A stretch of DNA of 64,000 nt from Lwoffella lincolnii (GCF_002014765.1 NZ_MUYT01000004.1:372001-436000), one strand, 5' to 3'. Counted from the first letter of the stretch, positions 7,748-17,301 are shown. The notes: a model not told the origin generated them from the letters alone. Numbers and translations are program-made.

Positions 7748-9727
7748 ATGCCAGACTTTTTTAAAGCCGAATATCAACAAACAGGTTTAAGCAAAAAAAC
7801 TGATGACCAAGGCATGCGTGAAATGCAACAAATTGCATTTAAAGCAAACTCAGCCCAATACCTAATTATCAAAGCCCCACCTGCATCAGGTAAGTCACGA
7901 GCTTTGATGTTTATTGCACTTGAAAAACTACAAAACCAAGGCATCAAAAAAGTCATTGTTGCAGTGCCTGAACGCAATATTGGTGCGTCATTCAAGGCGA
8001 CAGCTTTATCCAAAGATGGCTTTTTTGCTGATTGGTCACCCAATCCTCATTATAACCTTTGTACATCAGGCTCAGAAAAAAGTAAGGTATCGGCATTCCT
8101 TGAATTCTTGGATTCTGATGAAAAAATCTTGATTTGCACCCATGCCACATTCCGATTCGCCTGTGATGAACTAGATGCAAAACAATTTAATGACTGTCTG
8201 ATTGCAATTGATGAATTTCATCATGTCTCAGCTGACGGCGATAACCGACTTGGCGAAGTCATGAAAAATATCATGGCAAAATCAAATGCCCATATCGTTG
8301 CCATGACAGGTTCATACTTTAGAGGTGATAACGTACCAGTATTATTGCCTGAAGATGAAATTAAATTTACCAAAGTCACTTATAACTATTATCAACAATT
8401 AAATGGCTATGAATATCTAAAATCATTAGGCATTGGCTATCACTTTTATACTGGCCGCTATTTCAAAAAACCATTTGATAAAGACATATCAGCATTGGCA
8501 GAAATTCTTGATGTCACTAAAAAGACTATCATTCATATTCCTAATGTTAATGCCAATGAATCATCCAAAGATAAAATGGCAGAAGTTGGTCATATTATTG
8601 ATGTTCTAGGGGATGTGGATTACCAAGACCCTGATACAGGCGTTATCTATGTCAAAAACCCCCAAACTGGCAAAACATTGAAGGTTGCAGATTTGGTCAA
8701 TGACGAGTCAAAAGACCGTGAAAAAATCTCGACTTATCTGCGTACCCATGCGATGGATGATATGGATGCGATTGATATCATCATCGCTTTAGGTATGGCA
8801 AAAGAGGGTTTTGACTGGCCATTTTGTGAACATGCACTTACAATTGGTTACCGTGGCTCATTGACTGAAATTATCCAAATTATCGGTCGAGCAACTCGAG
8901 ATAGCTCAAATAAAACCCATGCTCAATTTACCAACTTGATAGCAGAACCTGATGCAGAGGGAACAGAGGTCAAAATAGCTGTAAATAACATGCTAAAAGC
9001 GATTACAGCATCTTTACTAATGGAACAAGTGCTTGCCCCTAACTTTAACTTCAAACTCAAATCTGAAGACGAGAATGAGGCTGAGAACGATAAGAAAAAT
9101 GATGACGAGAACACTATTCGTGTCCGAGGATTTAAAACACCAACCTCTCAACGTGCCAAAGATATTATTGAGCAGGATTTGAATGATTTAAAAGCCAAAA
9201 TATTGCAAGACAATACCATGCTCAAGGCGATGCCTGGGAATGTTGAGCCTGAAGTTATTAATAAAGTCCTAATTCCCAAAATTATTAAAGAAATCTATCC
9301 TGACTTGAATGATGAAGAGGTTGAGACTGTAAGACAACACGTTGTACTTGATTCTGTCGTTAAAAATGGTGAAATTGTTGAACAAGCTGATAAAAAGTTT
9401 ATCAGAATGGCAAACAGCTTTGTCAATATTGATGATATTCATATCGATTTGATTGACCAAATCAACCCTTTCCAAAAAGCTTTCGAGATACTATCCAAGG
9501 CGATTACAACCAAAACATTAAAATTAATTGATGACCACATTCAATCTATCAAAGTAGAAATGACCGAAGAAGAAGCACTGTTACTTTGGTCTAAAATAGT
9601 TGAATATCGTGAACGAACAGGTGAGTTACCTAATTTACAGTCATTTGACCCAAAAGAAAAGCGAATGGCAGAAGCTATCGTATTTTTGAGAGAGCTAAAA
9701 CGTAAACGTCAAATGGATGAAAATTAA
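7748..9727 (+). CDS. SF2 (DEAD/DEAH-like) helicase of a restriction-type operon
   Basis: A 659-residue superfamily 2 helicase or translocase. Walker A is APPASGKS (43-50), motif II is DEFHH (155-159, so DEFH rather than DEAD), motif III is MTGS (186-189), and motif VI is QIIGRATR (377-384). Residues about 430-460 are a highly charged Asp/Glu/Lys-rich linker. The C-terminal 200 residues are helical with no recognised domain. Helicases of this layout drive DNA translocation in type I and III restriction and other defence systems. The gene begins 6 bp after the methyltransferase stop, with the ribosome site overlapping the end of that gene, and is followed after 12 bp by the nuclease gene. The three proteins are therefore probably made together. 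Confidence 0.88.
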   Translation: MPDFFKAEYQQTGLSKKTDDQGMREMQQIAFKANSAQYLIIKAPPASGKSRALMFIALEKLQNQGIKKVIVAVPERNIGASFKATALSKDGFFADWSPNPHYNLCTSGSEKSKVSAFLEFLDSDEKILICTHATFRFACDELDAKQFNDCLIAIDEFHHVSADGDNRLGEVMKNIMAKSNAHIVAMTGSYFRGDNVPVLLPEDEIKFTKVTYNYYQQLNGYEYLKSLGIGYHFYTGRYFKKPFDKDISALAEILDVTKKTIIHIPNVNANESSKDKMAEVGHIIDVLGDVDYQDPDTGVIYVKNPQTGKTLKVADLVNDESKDREKISTYLRTHAMDDMDAIDIIIALGMAKEGFDWPFCEHALTIGYRGSLTEIIQIIGRATRDSSNKTHAQFTNLIAEPDAEGTEVKIAVNNMLKAITASLLMEQVLAPNFNFKLKSEDENEAENDKKNDDENTIRVRGFKTPTSQRAKDIIEQDLNDLKAKILQDNTMLKAMPGNVEPEVINKVLIPKIIKEIYPDLNDEEVETVRQHVVLDSVVKNGEIVEQADKKFIRMANSFVNIDDIHIDLIDQINPFQKAFEILSKAITTKTLKLIDDHIQSIKVEMTEEEALLLWSKIVEYRERTGELPNLQSFDPKEKRMAEAIVFLRELKRKRQMDEN

Positions 9728-9739
9728 GGATAATTTATT

Positions 9740-10960
9740 ATGTCAGATAAAAAATTAACGATAGATGATATTTTTAATAATGATACGTTTGGTATCTTGG
9801 ATACCAAAGCTAAAACCACACAAGTCAAAACTGATGAAGCCCGCCTAATTGATGAGTTCGAAGAGATTAATGTCTTCCTTGATAGCAATCATCGTGAACC
9901 TGGTCAAGGTAGTATGTCCGAATACGCATTAATGGCTAGACTTAAAAAAGTTCGTAATGACGAAGATTTTAAGAAAGTGCTTAAGCCTTATGATAGGCAT
10001 AATCTTTTAGGACATGTGGAAATGGATTCGCCCACGCTAGAGGATGTGCTTAACGATGATTCAGGAATTTTAGATACCTCAGATGATTTATCTATTTTTA
10101 AATACCGTCATATCCCCAAAGAAGAGAATAGAGCCAAAACCGATTTCGTGGCTAAACGCAAATCACTGGGTGACAGAGAATTTGCTCCTTACGAAAAAAT
10201 GTTTCATAAAGTGCATCAAGAAATTAAAGATGGTAGGAGAAGGATTGTTGAGTTTAAAGACGTAGATAGACAATTAAAAGTAGGAAAATTTTATTTTATT
10301 GATGGTGTTATGATTTACCTCGCTAAACTAGATACAGAAAAGCGAGATGATGAAAATCTGAGCGTTAATACTGCTAAACGTAAAGATGGCAGAACAATGA
10401 CAATCTTTGAAAATGGCACAGTCAGTAATATGTATTATCGTTCTGTTGGTAAATCAATTTATGCAGGTGGAGCAAAGATGGTTTCAGACTTAGATGAGGC
10501 CGAGCAACTAGACGTTTTCGATAACCTCGAAAATGTAGATGATGAAGATGAATGCTCAGGTTGGATATACATTTTAAAATCAAAGTCTCAACGACCAGAA
10601 ATTAAAGATATTAAAAATCTTTATAAAATAGGCTTTTCTAGCACGCCAGTTAAAGAGCGTATTAAGAACGCTAAAAATGAAGCGACATATCTTTATGATG
10701 ATGTAGCAATTGTAGAAACTTATCAAATTTATAATTTGAATGCTAAAAAATTTGAGCAGTTAACTCATAGGGTATTTGCTTCTGCTTGTTTAGATATTGA
10801 ATTTGATACCAAGGATAATCTACGAGTAAATCCTCGGGAATGGTTTGTTGTACCCAAAAATGTGATTGAAGAAGCTATCCAGTTAATTGTCAGTGGAGAG
10901 ATTATGAATTATAAATTTAATAATGAACTTCAACTATTAGTTCAAAGAACAGTAGACTAA
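9740..10960 (+). CDS. GIY-YIG (T5orf172/MUG113-type) nuclease subunit
   Basis: A 406-residue protein. The C-terminal third has the signature of T5orf172-type GIY-YIG nucleases: GWIYIL (274-279) for GIY, YKIG (295-298) for YIG, a basic helix VKERIKNA with the expected Arg, a His in FEQLTHRVFA, and Glu in NPREWF (364-369). The N-terminal part has no recognised domain but contains a repeated motif, TIDDIFNNDTFGILDT (7-22) and TLEDVLNDDSGILDT (99-113), that may bind a partner. As the third gene of the operon it is the likely DNA-cutting subunit, since the methyltransferase lacks a visible nuclease. That division of labour is inferred. Confidence 0.82.
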   Translation: MSDKKLTIDDIFNNDTFGILDTKAKTTQVKTDEARLIDEFEEINVFLDSNHREPGQGSMSEYALMARLKKVRNDEDFKKVLKPYDRHNLLGHVEMDSPTLEDVLNDDSGILDTSDDLSIFKYRHIPKEENRAKTDFVAKRKSLGDREFAPYEKMFHKVHQEIKDGRRRIVEFKDVDRQLKVGKFYFIDGVMIYLAKLDTEKRDDENLSVNTAKRKDGRTMTIFENGTVSNMYYRSVGKSIYAGGAKMVSDLDEAEQLDVFDNLENVDDEDECSGWIYILKSKSQRPEIKDIKNLYKIGFSSTPVKERIKNAKNEATYLYDDVAIVETYQIYNLNAKKFEQLTHRVFASACLDIEFDTKDNLRVNPREWFVVPKNVIEEAIQLIVSGEIMNYKFNNELQLLVQRTVD

Positions 10961-11087
10961 GAGTATTGATTAATGGACTGGGTATCATTTGTGGTTAAAT
11001 ATCAAAATAAAGAAGAATGGGCTTTTGAATAAATGGCCTATCTAATTTTTTATACTGAATTTAATAATGATATTGGCTTATTTAGAT

Positions 11088-11725
11088 AAATTTCCTGCAA
11101 AACCCCTTTCATGTTACAATACCCTAATGAACCATAAAGTATCCACATGCTTATCTGATGAAAAGTTCAAACGCCTAATTGGCGTTAAACAAGAAGTCTT
11201 TAATAACAAGCTTGCTTGTTTAGAACAAGCACAAGCGACCATACATCAAAGGGGCAGCAGAAAACTTAAAATTGGCATACTAAATCTGTTAATGGCAACT
11301 TTACAGTTGTATTCTGGCAAGCAAAAGTGTCATACAGCCAAAGTACAGTGTATCATCAATCATCACAAGGCAATCTTATAAGTAGACACAAGCATCATTC
11401 AAATACATGACTTTAGGTTGTTTAAATTAACACACCCAGATTTAAAAAAGCCAAGTTTATCCTAGCAGACAGTGGCTATCAAAGCATAAAACACACACAT
11501 ACCAATGCCTTTACCTCATTAAAAGCAACCAAGAAATATCCATTGGTATAAGAAGCCAAAGGCTATAATACATTGCTGTCTAAACCATGGGTTAAAGTAG
11601 AACACATCTTTGCTAAGTTTAAAGCCTTTAAAATGTTAAGAACCACCTATCGTAAATCATTGGCAAGATTTGAACTTAAGGTGAAGCTTGTGTTTAGGTA
11701 GATTGGGTGGTTTTGTGGGATGTCT
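11088..11725 (+). mobile_element. Decayed IS5-type element, right copy
   Basis: A second copy of the IS at 4515. It starts at ttcctgcaaaacc and ends at ggttttgtgggatgtct (11709-11725), which is the inverse of the left terminus. It keeps the N-terminal FKRLIGVKQEVFNNKLACLE and QRGSRKLKIGILNLLMATLQ segments, then a deletion. It regains FILADSGYQSIKHTH and VEHIFAKFKAFKMLRTTYRKS of the DDE domain, interrupted by stops and frame changes. The largest intact frame is 104 residues. It directly abuts the 60-bp repeat. The copies have different internal deletions, so neither can make transposase. Confidence 0.72.
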
Positions 11726-11785
11726 AATATGTGCTTATCAATATGGCTGATATCACCACTCACATTTTCCGACCAGATAACATTA
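11726..11785 (+). repeat. 60-bp direct repeat, right copy
   Basis: Matches 4455-4514 in the same orientation with four mismatches. It starts at the base after the right IS terminus and lies about 80 bp before the LysR start codon. It probably represents original intergenic DNA of the old yellow enzyme-LysR pair. Confidence 0.85.
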
Positions 11786-11866
11786 ACATAACACTGATTA
11801 ACATAACACTGACAGACAACATTGATAAACAGCATTGATATTTTTAAAAAGCACTGAGCGTGTGAT

Positions 11867-12784
11867 ATGACCGATATTAGAACCCTAGACCTAAACCTAT
11901 TAAAAGCCTTTGTTGTGCTCTTAGATGAGTGCAATGTCAGTCGTTCAGCACAACGGCTTTCTATTACCCAACCTGCGATGAGTGGGATTTTGAACCGCCT
12001 GCGAGAGAGTTTTAATGACCCGTTATTTGTGCGGGTTCAGCACGGCATGCAGCCCACAGATAGGGCCATTGAGCTTGGGCATGTCGCTCGGCGTGTCTTA
12101 GAAGAGATAAGCGGCATGCTTGCCCCGCCCAAACTAGAACCTGCCAATTTGTCCATGACCTTACGCATCGGGGCGATGGATTATGTGCAGCAAATCATCG
12201 CTTTGCCCTTGATTTTAAGGCTAAGACGGCTTGCTCCGAATGTCAAAGTTGCCTTATTGCCTGTGCAAGGGCAAAACATCAAGACTTTGTTTGATAAAAA
12301 CGCCATTGATTTGGCGCTGGTTGGGCAGAATCATATCAGTGATGACATGCCTCAAACGCTATTATATGAAGAGCATTATGTTTGTGTGATGAGCAAAATG
12401 CACCCCATGGCAAACACCGCTTTAACGCTTGATGAGTTTTGCAAATTGCCCTTTGCCATGCTCTCTTATAATGGTGGCGAGTTTCGTGGAGCCACTGACA
12501 TTGCCTTACAAAAGTTGGGGCGAAAACGCAAAGTGATGGTGTCGGTAGACCATATCTCGCTACTGCCACAGCTGTTGAATGATTCAGATTTGGTGGCAGT
12601 ATTGCCCAAGCACCTTGCCCAAAGATTGCCAAATGTACGCCTACAAAATCCACCCATCGCCATTGATGGTTTTACCATCATGATGACATGGCACGAACGC
12701 ACCGAACACGACATGGCTCATCGCTGGCTTAGGAGCATTGTGCTTGATGTGATGAAATCGGATAAAGTGGTCAGTCAATCATAA
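11867..12784 (+). CDS. LysR family transcriptional regulator
   Basis: A 305-residue LysR-type regulator. The N-terminal winged helix-turn-helix (DLNLLKAFVVLLDECNVSRSAQRL, then ITQPAMSGILNRLRESFNDPLFVR) is followed by a periplasmic-binding-like effector domain from about residue 95. The DLNLL start and the PLFVR spacing are typical of the NodD/PcpR-like subgroup. The upstream DNA has repeated acataacactg-type units (11780-11850). Its natural target is probably the flavin oxidoreductase at 3281-4342, now separated from it by the insertion. The coding sequence ends on a TAA 263 bp before rodA. Confidence 0.9.
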   Translation: MTDIRTLDLNLLKAFVVLLDECNVSRSAQRLSITQPAMSGILNRLRESFNDPLFVRVQHGMQPTDRAIELGHVARRVLEEISGMLAPPKLEPANLSMTLRIGAMDYVQQIIALPLILRLRRLAPNVKVALLPVQGQNIKTLFDKNAIDLALVGQNHISDDMPQTLLYEEHYVCVMSKMHPMANTALTLDEFCKLPFAMLSYNGGEFRGATDIALQKLGRKRKVMVSVDHISLLPQLLNDSDLVAVLPKHLAQRLPNVRLQNPPIAIDGFTIMMTWHERTEHDMAHRWLRSIVLDVMKSDKVVSQS

Positions 12785-13047
12785 GATAGAATACTTTTGC
12801 CTTTGGCACTTGCCATATGAACCAAGTCATAACCCATTGCTCTAAATGTCAATCTATTCATCTTTTCAAGGCAGGGTTTGTTTATGACAAGCGAAGACAT
12901 GAATGTAAATTTATCTCCCCCTATCTTAATGTCCCATTTATCGTTAAAATAACCACCATGGTCTCGGTATGATTGCCCAGGCACTGGTGTCTTTTTTTTG
13001 CTTCTTTTACGTCTGTCTTTTTTGCTTTGATTTATCAATGTTATCCC

Positions 13048-14190
13048 ATGCCCATGCAACCTCAATATCGTTTTTCTCGCAGCAGTCACCACTTTGGTGG
13101 TGCTGATGAACCCAGTATTTGGCAAAAAATTCATGTTGACCCTTGGTTAACTTTGCTGTTGCTTAGCATCTGCTTTATTGGCTTGAGCATTTTATACAGT
13201 GCATCGACCCAAGACATGAACATGGTTACTCGACAAATGGTCAGTTATGTAATTGCCTTTGTGGTCATGTTTGCCATGGCACAAGTACCACCCAGCATTT
13301 ATAAGGCCTTGACCCCCATTTTTTATGTCATGGGCATCATCTTGTTGTTGTTGGTTGAAATTATTGGTGAAGTCCGTATGGGAGCTCAGCGGTGGATACG
13401 CATTCCTGGCTTTGGCAGCGTACAACCATCTGAGTTTATGAAACTGGGCATGCCAATGATGTGTGCATGGTACTTATCAAGGCGTGATTTACCACCTAAC
13501 TTGGTGAGTGTGTTCACCACCCTGACCATCATCATCGTACCTGTGCTATTGATTGCCAAAGAGCCAGATTTGGGTACGTCCATTTTGGTGGCTTCCAGTG
13601 GCATATTTGTGTTGTTTTTATCAGGTTTGCCTTGGTGGATGATTGGCACTGCCGTGGCAATATTTGTGCCATTTGTGGCAATGGCTTGGGAATTTTTATT
13701 ACATGATTACCAACGCCAGCGAGTCATGACGTTATTAAACCCTGACACTGATGCGTTAGGGGCAGGTTGGAACATCATTCAATCAAAAACCGCCATTGGC
13801 TCAGGCGGTCTGACAGGTAAGGGATATTTGCAAGGCACGCAATCGCATTTGCATTTTTTGCCTGAAGGGCATACTGACTTTATTATTGCCGCCTTCTCTG
13901 AAGAGTTTGGATTATTTGGGGTCATGCTGTTGATATTTATGTACGCTTGTTTGTTGTTGCGAGCGTTACACATCTCTTTTGTCAATCCTGATACTTATGG
14001 CAGGCTGTTGGCTGGGGCGATAGCCATGTCATTTTTTGTCTATGTGTTTGTCAACATTGGCATGGTGGGTGGCATTTTACCTGTGGTGGGCGTGCCGTTG
14101 CCGTTCATCAGTTATGGCGGTACTGCGATTATCACGCTCATGGCAGGGTTTGGATTGTTAATGTCCATTCATACCCATCATACAAAATAA
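13048..14190 (+). CDS. rodA: Rod shape-determining protein RodA (peptidoglycan glycosyltransferase)
   Basis: A SEDS-family integral membrane glycosyltransferase that works with PBP2 to build the lateral wall. About ten membrane segments are visible. GAQRWIRIPGFGSVQPSEFMK, AKEPDLGTS, the large loop GAGWNIIQSKTAIGSGGLTGKGYLQGTQSHLHFLPEGHTDFI (quoted here only as its key motifs: the SKTAIGSGG and FLPEGHTDF signatures) and PVVGVPLPFISYGG are diagnostic. A longer frame opens at 12973, but its first 25 residues are unlike the family. The ATG at 13048, giving MPMQPQYRFSRSSHH and 380 residues, matches the usual RodA N-terminus and length. Neighbouring rlpA also concerns the cell wall. Confidence 0.95.
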   Translation: MPMQPQYRFSRSSHHFGGADEPSIWQKIHVDPWLTLLLLSICFIGLSILYSASTQDMNMVTRQMVSYVIAFVVMFAMAQVPPSIYKALTPIFYVMGIILLLLVEIIGEVRMGAQRWIRIPGFGSVQPSEFMKLGMPMMCAWYLSRRDLPPNLVSVFTTLTIIIVPVLLIAKEPDLGTSILVASSGIFVLFLSGLPWWMIGTAVAIFVPFVAMAWEFLLHDYQRQRVMTLLNPDTDALGAGWNIIQSKTAIGSGGLTGKGYLQGTQSHLHFLPEGHTDFIIAAFSEEFGLFGVMLLIFMYACLLLRALHISFVNPDTYGRLLAGAIAMSFFVYVFVNIGMVGGILPVVGVPLPFISYGGTAIITLMAGFGLLMSIHTHHTK

Positions 14191-14685
14191 ACACAATTAA
14201 AAATAATGGCTTAATAGCCATCTTTTATGATGTTTGCCTAATGACTGATGGTTAAGAACAGCGATGGTTAAGAACAGCAAAGCATTCATGGTGATTTGCT
14301 GACGACCACATCGAACAAAAAACAGAACAAAAAACATCAAACAAAGAAATTTAACAAAGTAAACGGCATTGATTATTAAGTTAAATTATTAAATTAAGAC
14401 AAATGCCATTTAATTTGTCAATATTTGTTAATTAAATGGGTCATTTTGCCCATTTTATCCCTCACAAATGCCCTATTAACCCTTTGTTGTTGTTTTTTGA
14501 TGGCAAATACGCTACCCTTTACTCACTTTTTTGTTGGCTTTTTTCTGTTATCTTGTTTATTGACAACCATTTGTGCCATTTTTTAGCATGACTTAATATC
14601 GATTTAATCGCAATATTGATTAAATTTTCCTAACAAATTTTTCTTAATAAGTCATGCTCACAACTCACAACATGAGGTATTGACC
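14191..14685. other. rodA-rlpA intergenic region
   Basis: An AT-rich 495-bp gap with no supported gene. It contains a weak terminator after rodA (ATGGCT, TAAT, AGCCAT at 14206-14221, then CTTTTA), a direct repeat of gatggttaagaacagc near 14246-14280, and a second hairpin near 14435-14460 (AAATGGG/CCCATTT). TTGACA near 14561 may belong to an rlpA promoter, but no good -10 is evident. Confidence 0.4.
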
Positions 14686-15291
14686 ATGAGATTTATCACG
14701 TCTGGTTATCTTGCTTTAGGATTGGTTGCTGTCAGCATGTCCGCTCAAGCCGCCACTCATCACAACATGGATACACAAGCAGTGATTGACTCTTCGCCAA
14801 ATATCGAAAAAGTCTTAAAAAATTTACAAACCCAGCACGACCAAGCATCATCACTGATAAAATCTGCCAGACAGCCCTTAGAGCTGTCTTTAGAAAGCCC
14901 ACTATTAGCAACTGCCCAAAGTTCTGCCACGGTTAGCCAAGAGCAAGATGTGTTAGAAAAATTAACCGCAGTCGCTTCCAATACGGTGAATAAGTTTAGC
15001 CAATCAGGTTTGGCTTCTTGGTATGGCAGTAAGTTTCATGGACGTAAGACCGCCAGTGGTGAGCTGTTTGATATGAATGCCATGACTGCTGCTCACCGCT
15101 CACTTAAGCTTGGTAGCTATGTCAAAGTTACCAACAATACCAACGGCAAAAGTGTGGTCGTAAAAATCAACGACCGTGGTCCTTACCATGGCAGTCGAGT
15201 GTTGGATTTATCCAAAGCTGCTGCCAATAAACTGGGCATCATCAGTGGTGGGGTGGGCAATGTTACCATTGAAAAGGTCAGTGGGCCTTAA
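14686..15291 (+). CDS. rlpA: RlpA-like septal/rare lipoprotein A family protein
   Basis: A 201-residue secreted protein. The ATG at 14686 has AGG 9-11 nt upstream and starts a standard signal peptide (MRFITSGYLALGLVAV...AQAA) without a lipobox Cys. A 6-bp longer frame would need TTG. Residues about 105-200 form the double-psi beta-barrel: GLASWYGSKFHGRKTASGE, MTAAHRSLKLGS, VKINDRGPY and RVLDLSKAAA. The Asp in NDRGP and the His in TAAHR are the conserved lytic-transglycosylase-type residues. There is no C-terminal SPOR domain, unlike E. coli RlpA. It probably cleaves or binds denuded glycan strands. Confidence 0.88.
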   Translation: MRFITSGYLALGLVAVSMSAQAATHHNMDTQAVIDSSPNIEKVLKNLQTQHDQASSLIKSARQPLELSLESPLLATAQSSATVSQEQDVLEKLTAVASNTVNKFSQSGLASWYGSKFHGRKTASGELFDMNAMTAAHRSLKLGSYVKVTNNTNGKSVVVKINDRGPYHGSRVLDLSKAAANKLGIISGGVGNVTIEKVSGP

Positions 15292-15323
15292 TTGTTAATG
15301 AGTTAATCAGTCAATGTTGTTAA

Positions 15324-16760
15324 TTAGTCAATATTAAAGGCTTGCTCCATCGCTTCATATAATCTATCAACCGCATAGATGCTGATGCCTTTAAATTGGT
15401 CAAATTGTGCCTTTGGGGCATTTGCCTTAGGAATGATGGCATGGGTAAAGCCATGTTTCATTGCTTCTTTTAGACGTTCTTGGCCATTTGGCACAGGGCG
15501 AATTTCACCAGACAATCCCACTTCACCAAACACCGCCAGCGATGTGGGCAATGGCTTTTCTTTAATGCTAGACGCACAAGCCAGTAACACCGCCAAGTCT
15601 GACCCTGTTTCTAACACCTTCACACCACCCACCACATTGACATAAACATCTTGACCACCAGTATGCACGCCACCATGACGGTGCATCACCGCCAATAGCA
15701 TCGCAAGGCGTTGATGGTCAAGCCCCAATGCCATGCGTCTGGGCTGTCCTTGAGCATTGTCCACCAATGCCTGCACTTCTACCAACAATGGGCGAGTGCC
15801 TTCACGGCTGACCATCACCACCGACCCTGCGATGGGTTTATCATATCGGCGTAAAAAAATGGCTGATGGGTTCGCAATTTCTTTTAATCCCATGTCAGTC
15901 ATGCCAAATATGCCCAGCTCATTAACCGCCCCAAAGCGATTTTTTACCGCTCGTATCATGCGAAAACGGCTGTCAGACTGCCCTTCAAAATACAATACCG
16001 TATCTACCATATGCTCAAGTACACGAGGTCCTGCCAATGCCCCTTCTTTGGTAACATGGCCCACCAAAAACAATGCGGTGCCTGTCTGTTTGGCATAGCG
16101 AGTGAGTATGGCAGCTGATTCTTTAATTTGGCTGACACCGCCAGGGGCTGAGCTGATGGCATCGGTGTACAGTGTTTGAATCGAATCAATCACAGCAATG
16201 GCTGGCTGTTCTTGAGTCAAGGCATGACAGATGGTCTCAACATTGGTCTCAGCAAGCACCATTAAGCGGTCGGTGGGCAAACCTAACCGCTGAGCACGCA
16301 TGGCAACTTGTGATAAAGACTCTTCACCAGTAACGTACAAGCCACTGCCTGCCAGTGAATCGACTTTAGCCATGGTGGTGGCGATTTGTAACAAAATGGT
16401 GGATTTACCAATACCGGGGTCGCCACCAATCAGCACCACAGAACCTGCAACCAACCCACCACCAAGCACTCGGTCAAACTCACCGATACCAGTGGGTAAG
16501 CGAGTGTCCATGGTAACACTGACGGCATTTAACGCAATAATGCCACTTTGTACCCCAGCATAATTGCCTTTGTTGCTGTGTTTGTTATTTTGCTGGTTAC
16601 TGTGTGCGGTACGGGCGTTGGTTTTATTATGGTGAGGCAGGCTGACATTGGGGGCTTCAACCAGTGAGTTCCATTCACCACAATCACTGCATTGCCCTGA
16701 CCATTTACCAAAGTGAGCACCACAGTGTTGACAGACATAAGAAGATTTGGATTTGGACAT
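15324..16760 (-). CDS. radA: DNA repair protein RadA/Sms
   Basis: A 478-residue RecA-related helicase used in recombination intermediates and natural transformation. Order of domains: zinc finger with Cys 10, 13, 24 and 27, a low-complexity His/Asn linker (40-70), Walker A GGDPGIGKST (112-121), the RadA-specific KNRFG motif, and a C-terminal Lon-like domain (GGVKVLETGSDLAVLLA, FGEVGLSGEIRPV). It is the last gene of the long minus-strand series and converges with rlpA. It could serve competence in this naturally transformable family (inference). Confidence 0.96.
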   Translation of the reverse strand: MSKSKSSYVCQHCGAHFGKWSGQCSDCGEWNSLVEAPNVSLPHHNKTNARTAHSNQQNNKHSNKGNYAGVQSGIIALNAVSVTMDTRLPTGIGEFDRVLGGGLVAGSVVLIGGDPGIGKSTILLQIATTMAKVDSLAGSGLYVTGEESLSQVAMRAQRLGLPTDRLMVLAETNVETICHALTQEQPAIAVIDSIQTLYTDAISSAPGGVSQIKESAAILTRYAKQTGTALFLVGHVTKEGALAGPRVLEHMVDTVLYFEGQSDSRFRMIRAVKNRFGAVNELGIFGMTDMGLKEIANPSAIFLRRYDKPIAGSVVMVSREGTRPLLVEVQALVDNAQGQPRRMALGLDHQRLAMLLAVMHRHGGVHTGGQDVYVNVVGGVKVLETGSDLAVLLACASSIKEKPLPTSLAVFGEVGLSGEIRPVPNGQERLKEAMKHGFTHAIIPKANAPKAQFDQFKGISIYAVDRLYEAMEQAFNID

Positions 16761-16851
16761 GACACTCCTAAGATAGATTGCCTTTAATTCACTTATTTTT
16801 TTAATTTGCTGACCAGTTTAGTCGCTTGTCTTTATGGTTAACGTTAAATGG

Positions 16852-17301
16852 TTAGCGTTGACAGCACTTTGCTCTAAGCACATCATATACCCAATAAAAC
16901 CCAAAGCCATATGCCAATACCAATAACGTCAAGGAAATATCCAACACAAAAGCTTGCCAAAGCCCAATGCCCATCACCCACATCACAAGCGGCAAGGTAA
17001 AACACAACAAGCCAGCTTCAAATCCCACGATATGAAGCACACGCAACCACACTGGGCGAGCCAATTTATCACCAACAAAGCACTTATCAAACAATAAATT
17101 ATAAATAAATGTCCAAATCATCGCCATGAGCGAAATACCCATCAACATCAACAACACCTTGCCATCATGGGTTGATTGCACATGGGCTGATTGCGTCTTT
17201 TGTAAAGCAAAAAAGCTGAGTAATTTTACCCAGCCCAATGATAACAAAATCGCAAGCGTCTCAAACAATACCGCTTGTAAAATGCGTTCTTTTATCGTCA
17301 T
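16852..17301 (-). CDS. PACE family efflux transporter
   Basis: A 149-residue protein with four membrane segments, made of two repeats of the bacterial transmembrane pair domain. The marks are the N-terminal RILQAVLFE, then WTFIYNLLFD, R.LHIVGFEAGLL and FYWVYD. The first helix carries the Glu conserved in AceI-type transporters, which export biguanides such as chlorhexidine and short-chain diamines using the proton gradient. The physiological substrate is unknown. It lies 50 bp downstream of lptB and may be co-transcribed. Confidence 0.85.
   Translation of the reverse strand: MTIKERILQAVLFETLAILLSLGWVKLLSFFALQKTQSAHVQSTHDGKVLLMLMGISLMAMIWTFIYNLLFDKCFVGDKLARPVWLRVLHIVGFEAGLLCFTLPLVMWVMGIGLWQAFVLDISLTLLVLAYGFGFYWVYDVLRAKCCQR

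Noticed and set aside
12973..13047. Longer RodA start at 12973
   Set aside because: The extra 25 residues (MPRHWCLFFASFTSVFFAL...) are unlike RodA N-termini, while MPMQPQYRFSR at 13048 fits.
12775..13134. 119-residue minus-strand frame between the LysR gene and rodA
   Set aside because: Its N-terminal half is antisense to the RodA start and there is no ribosome site. The C-terminal half (HGGYFNDKWDIKIGG...) looks slightly protein-like and may be a fragment of a lost gene, but no family is recognised.
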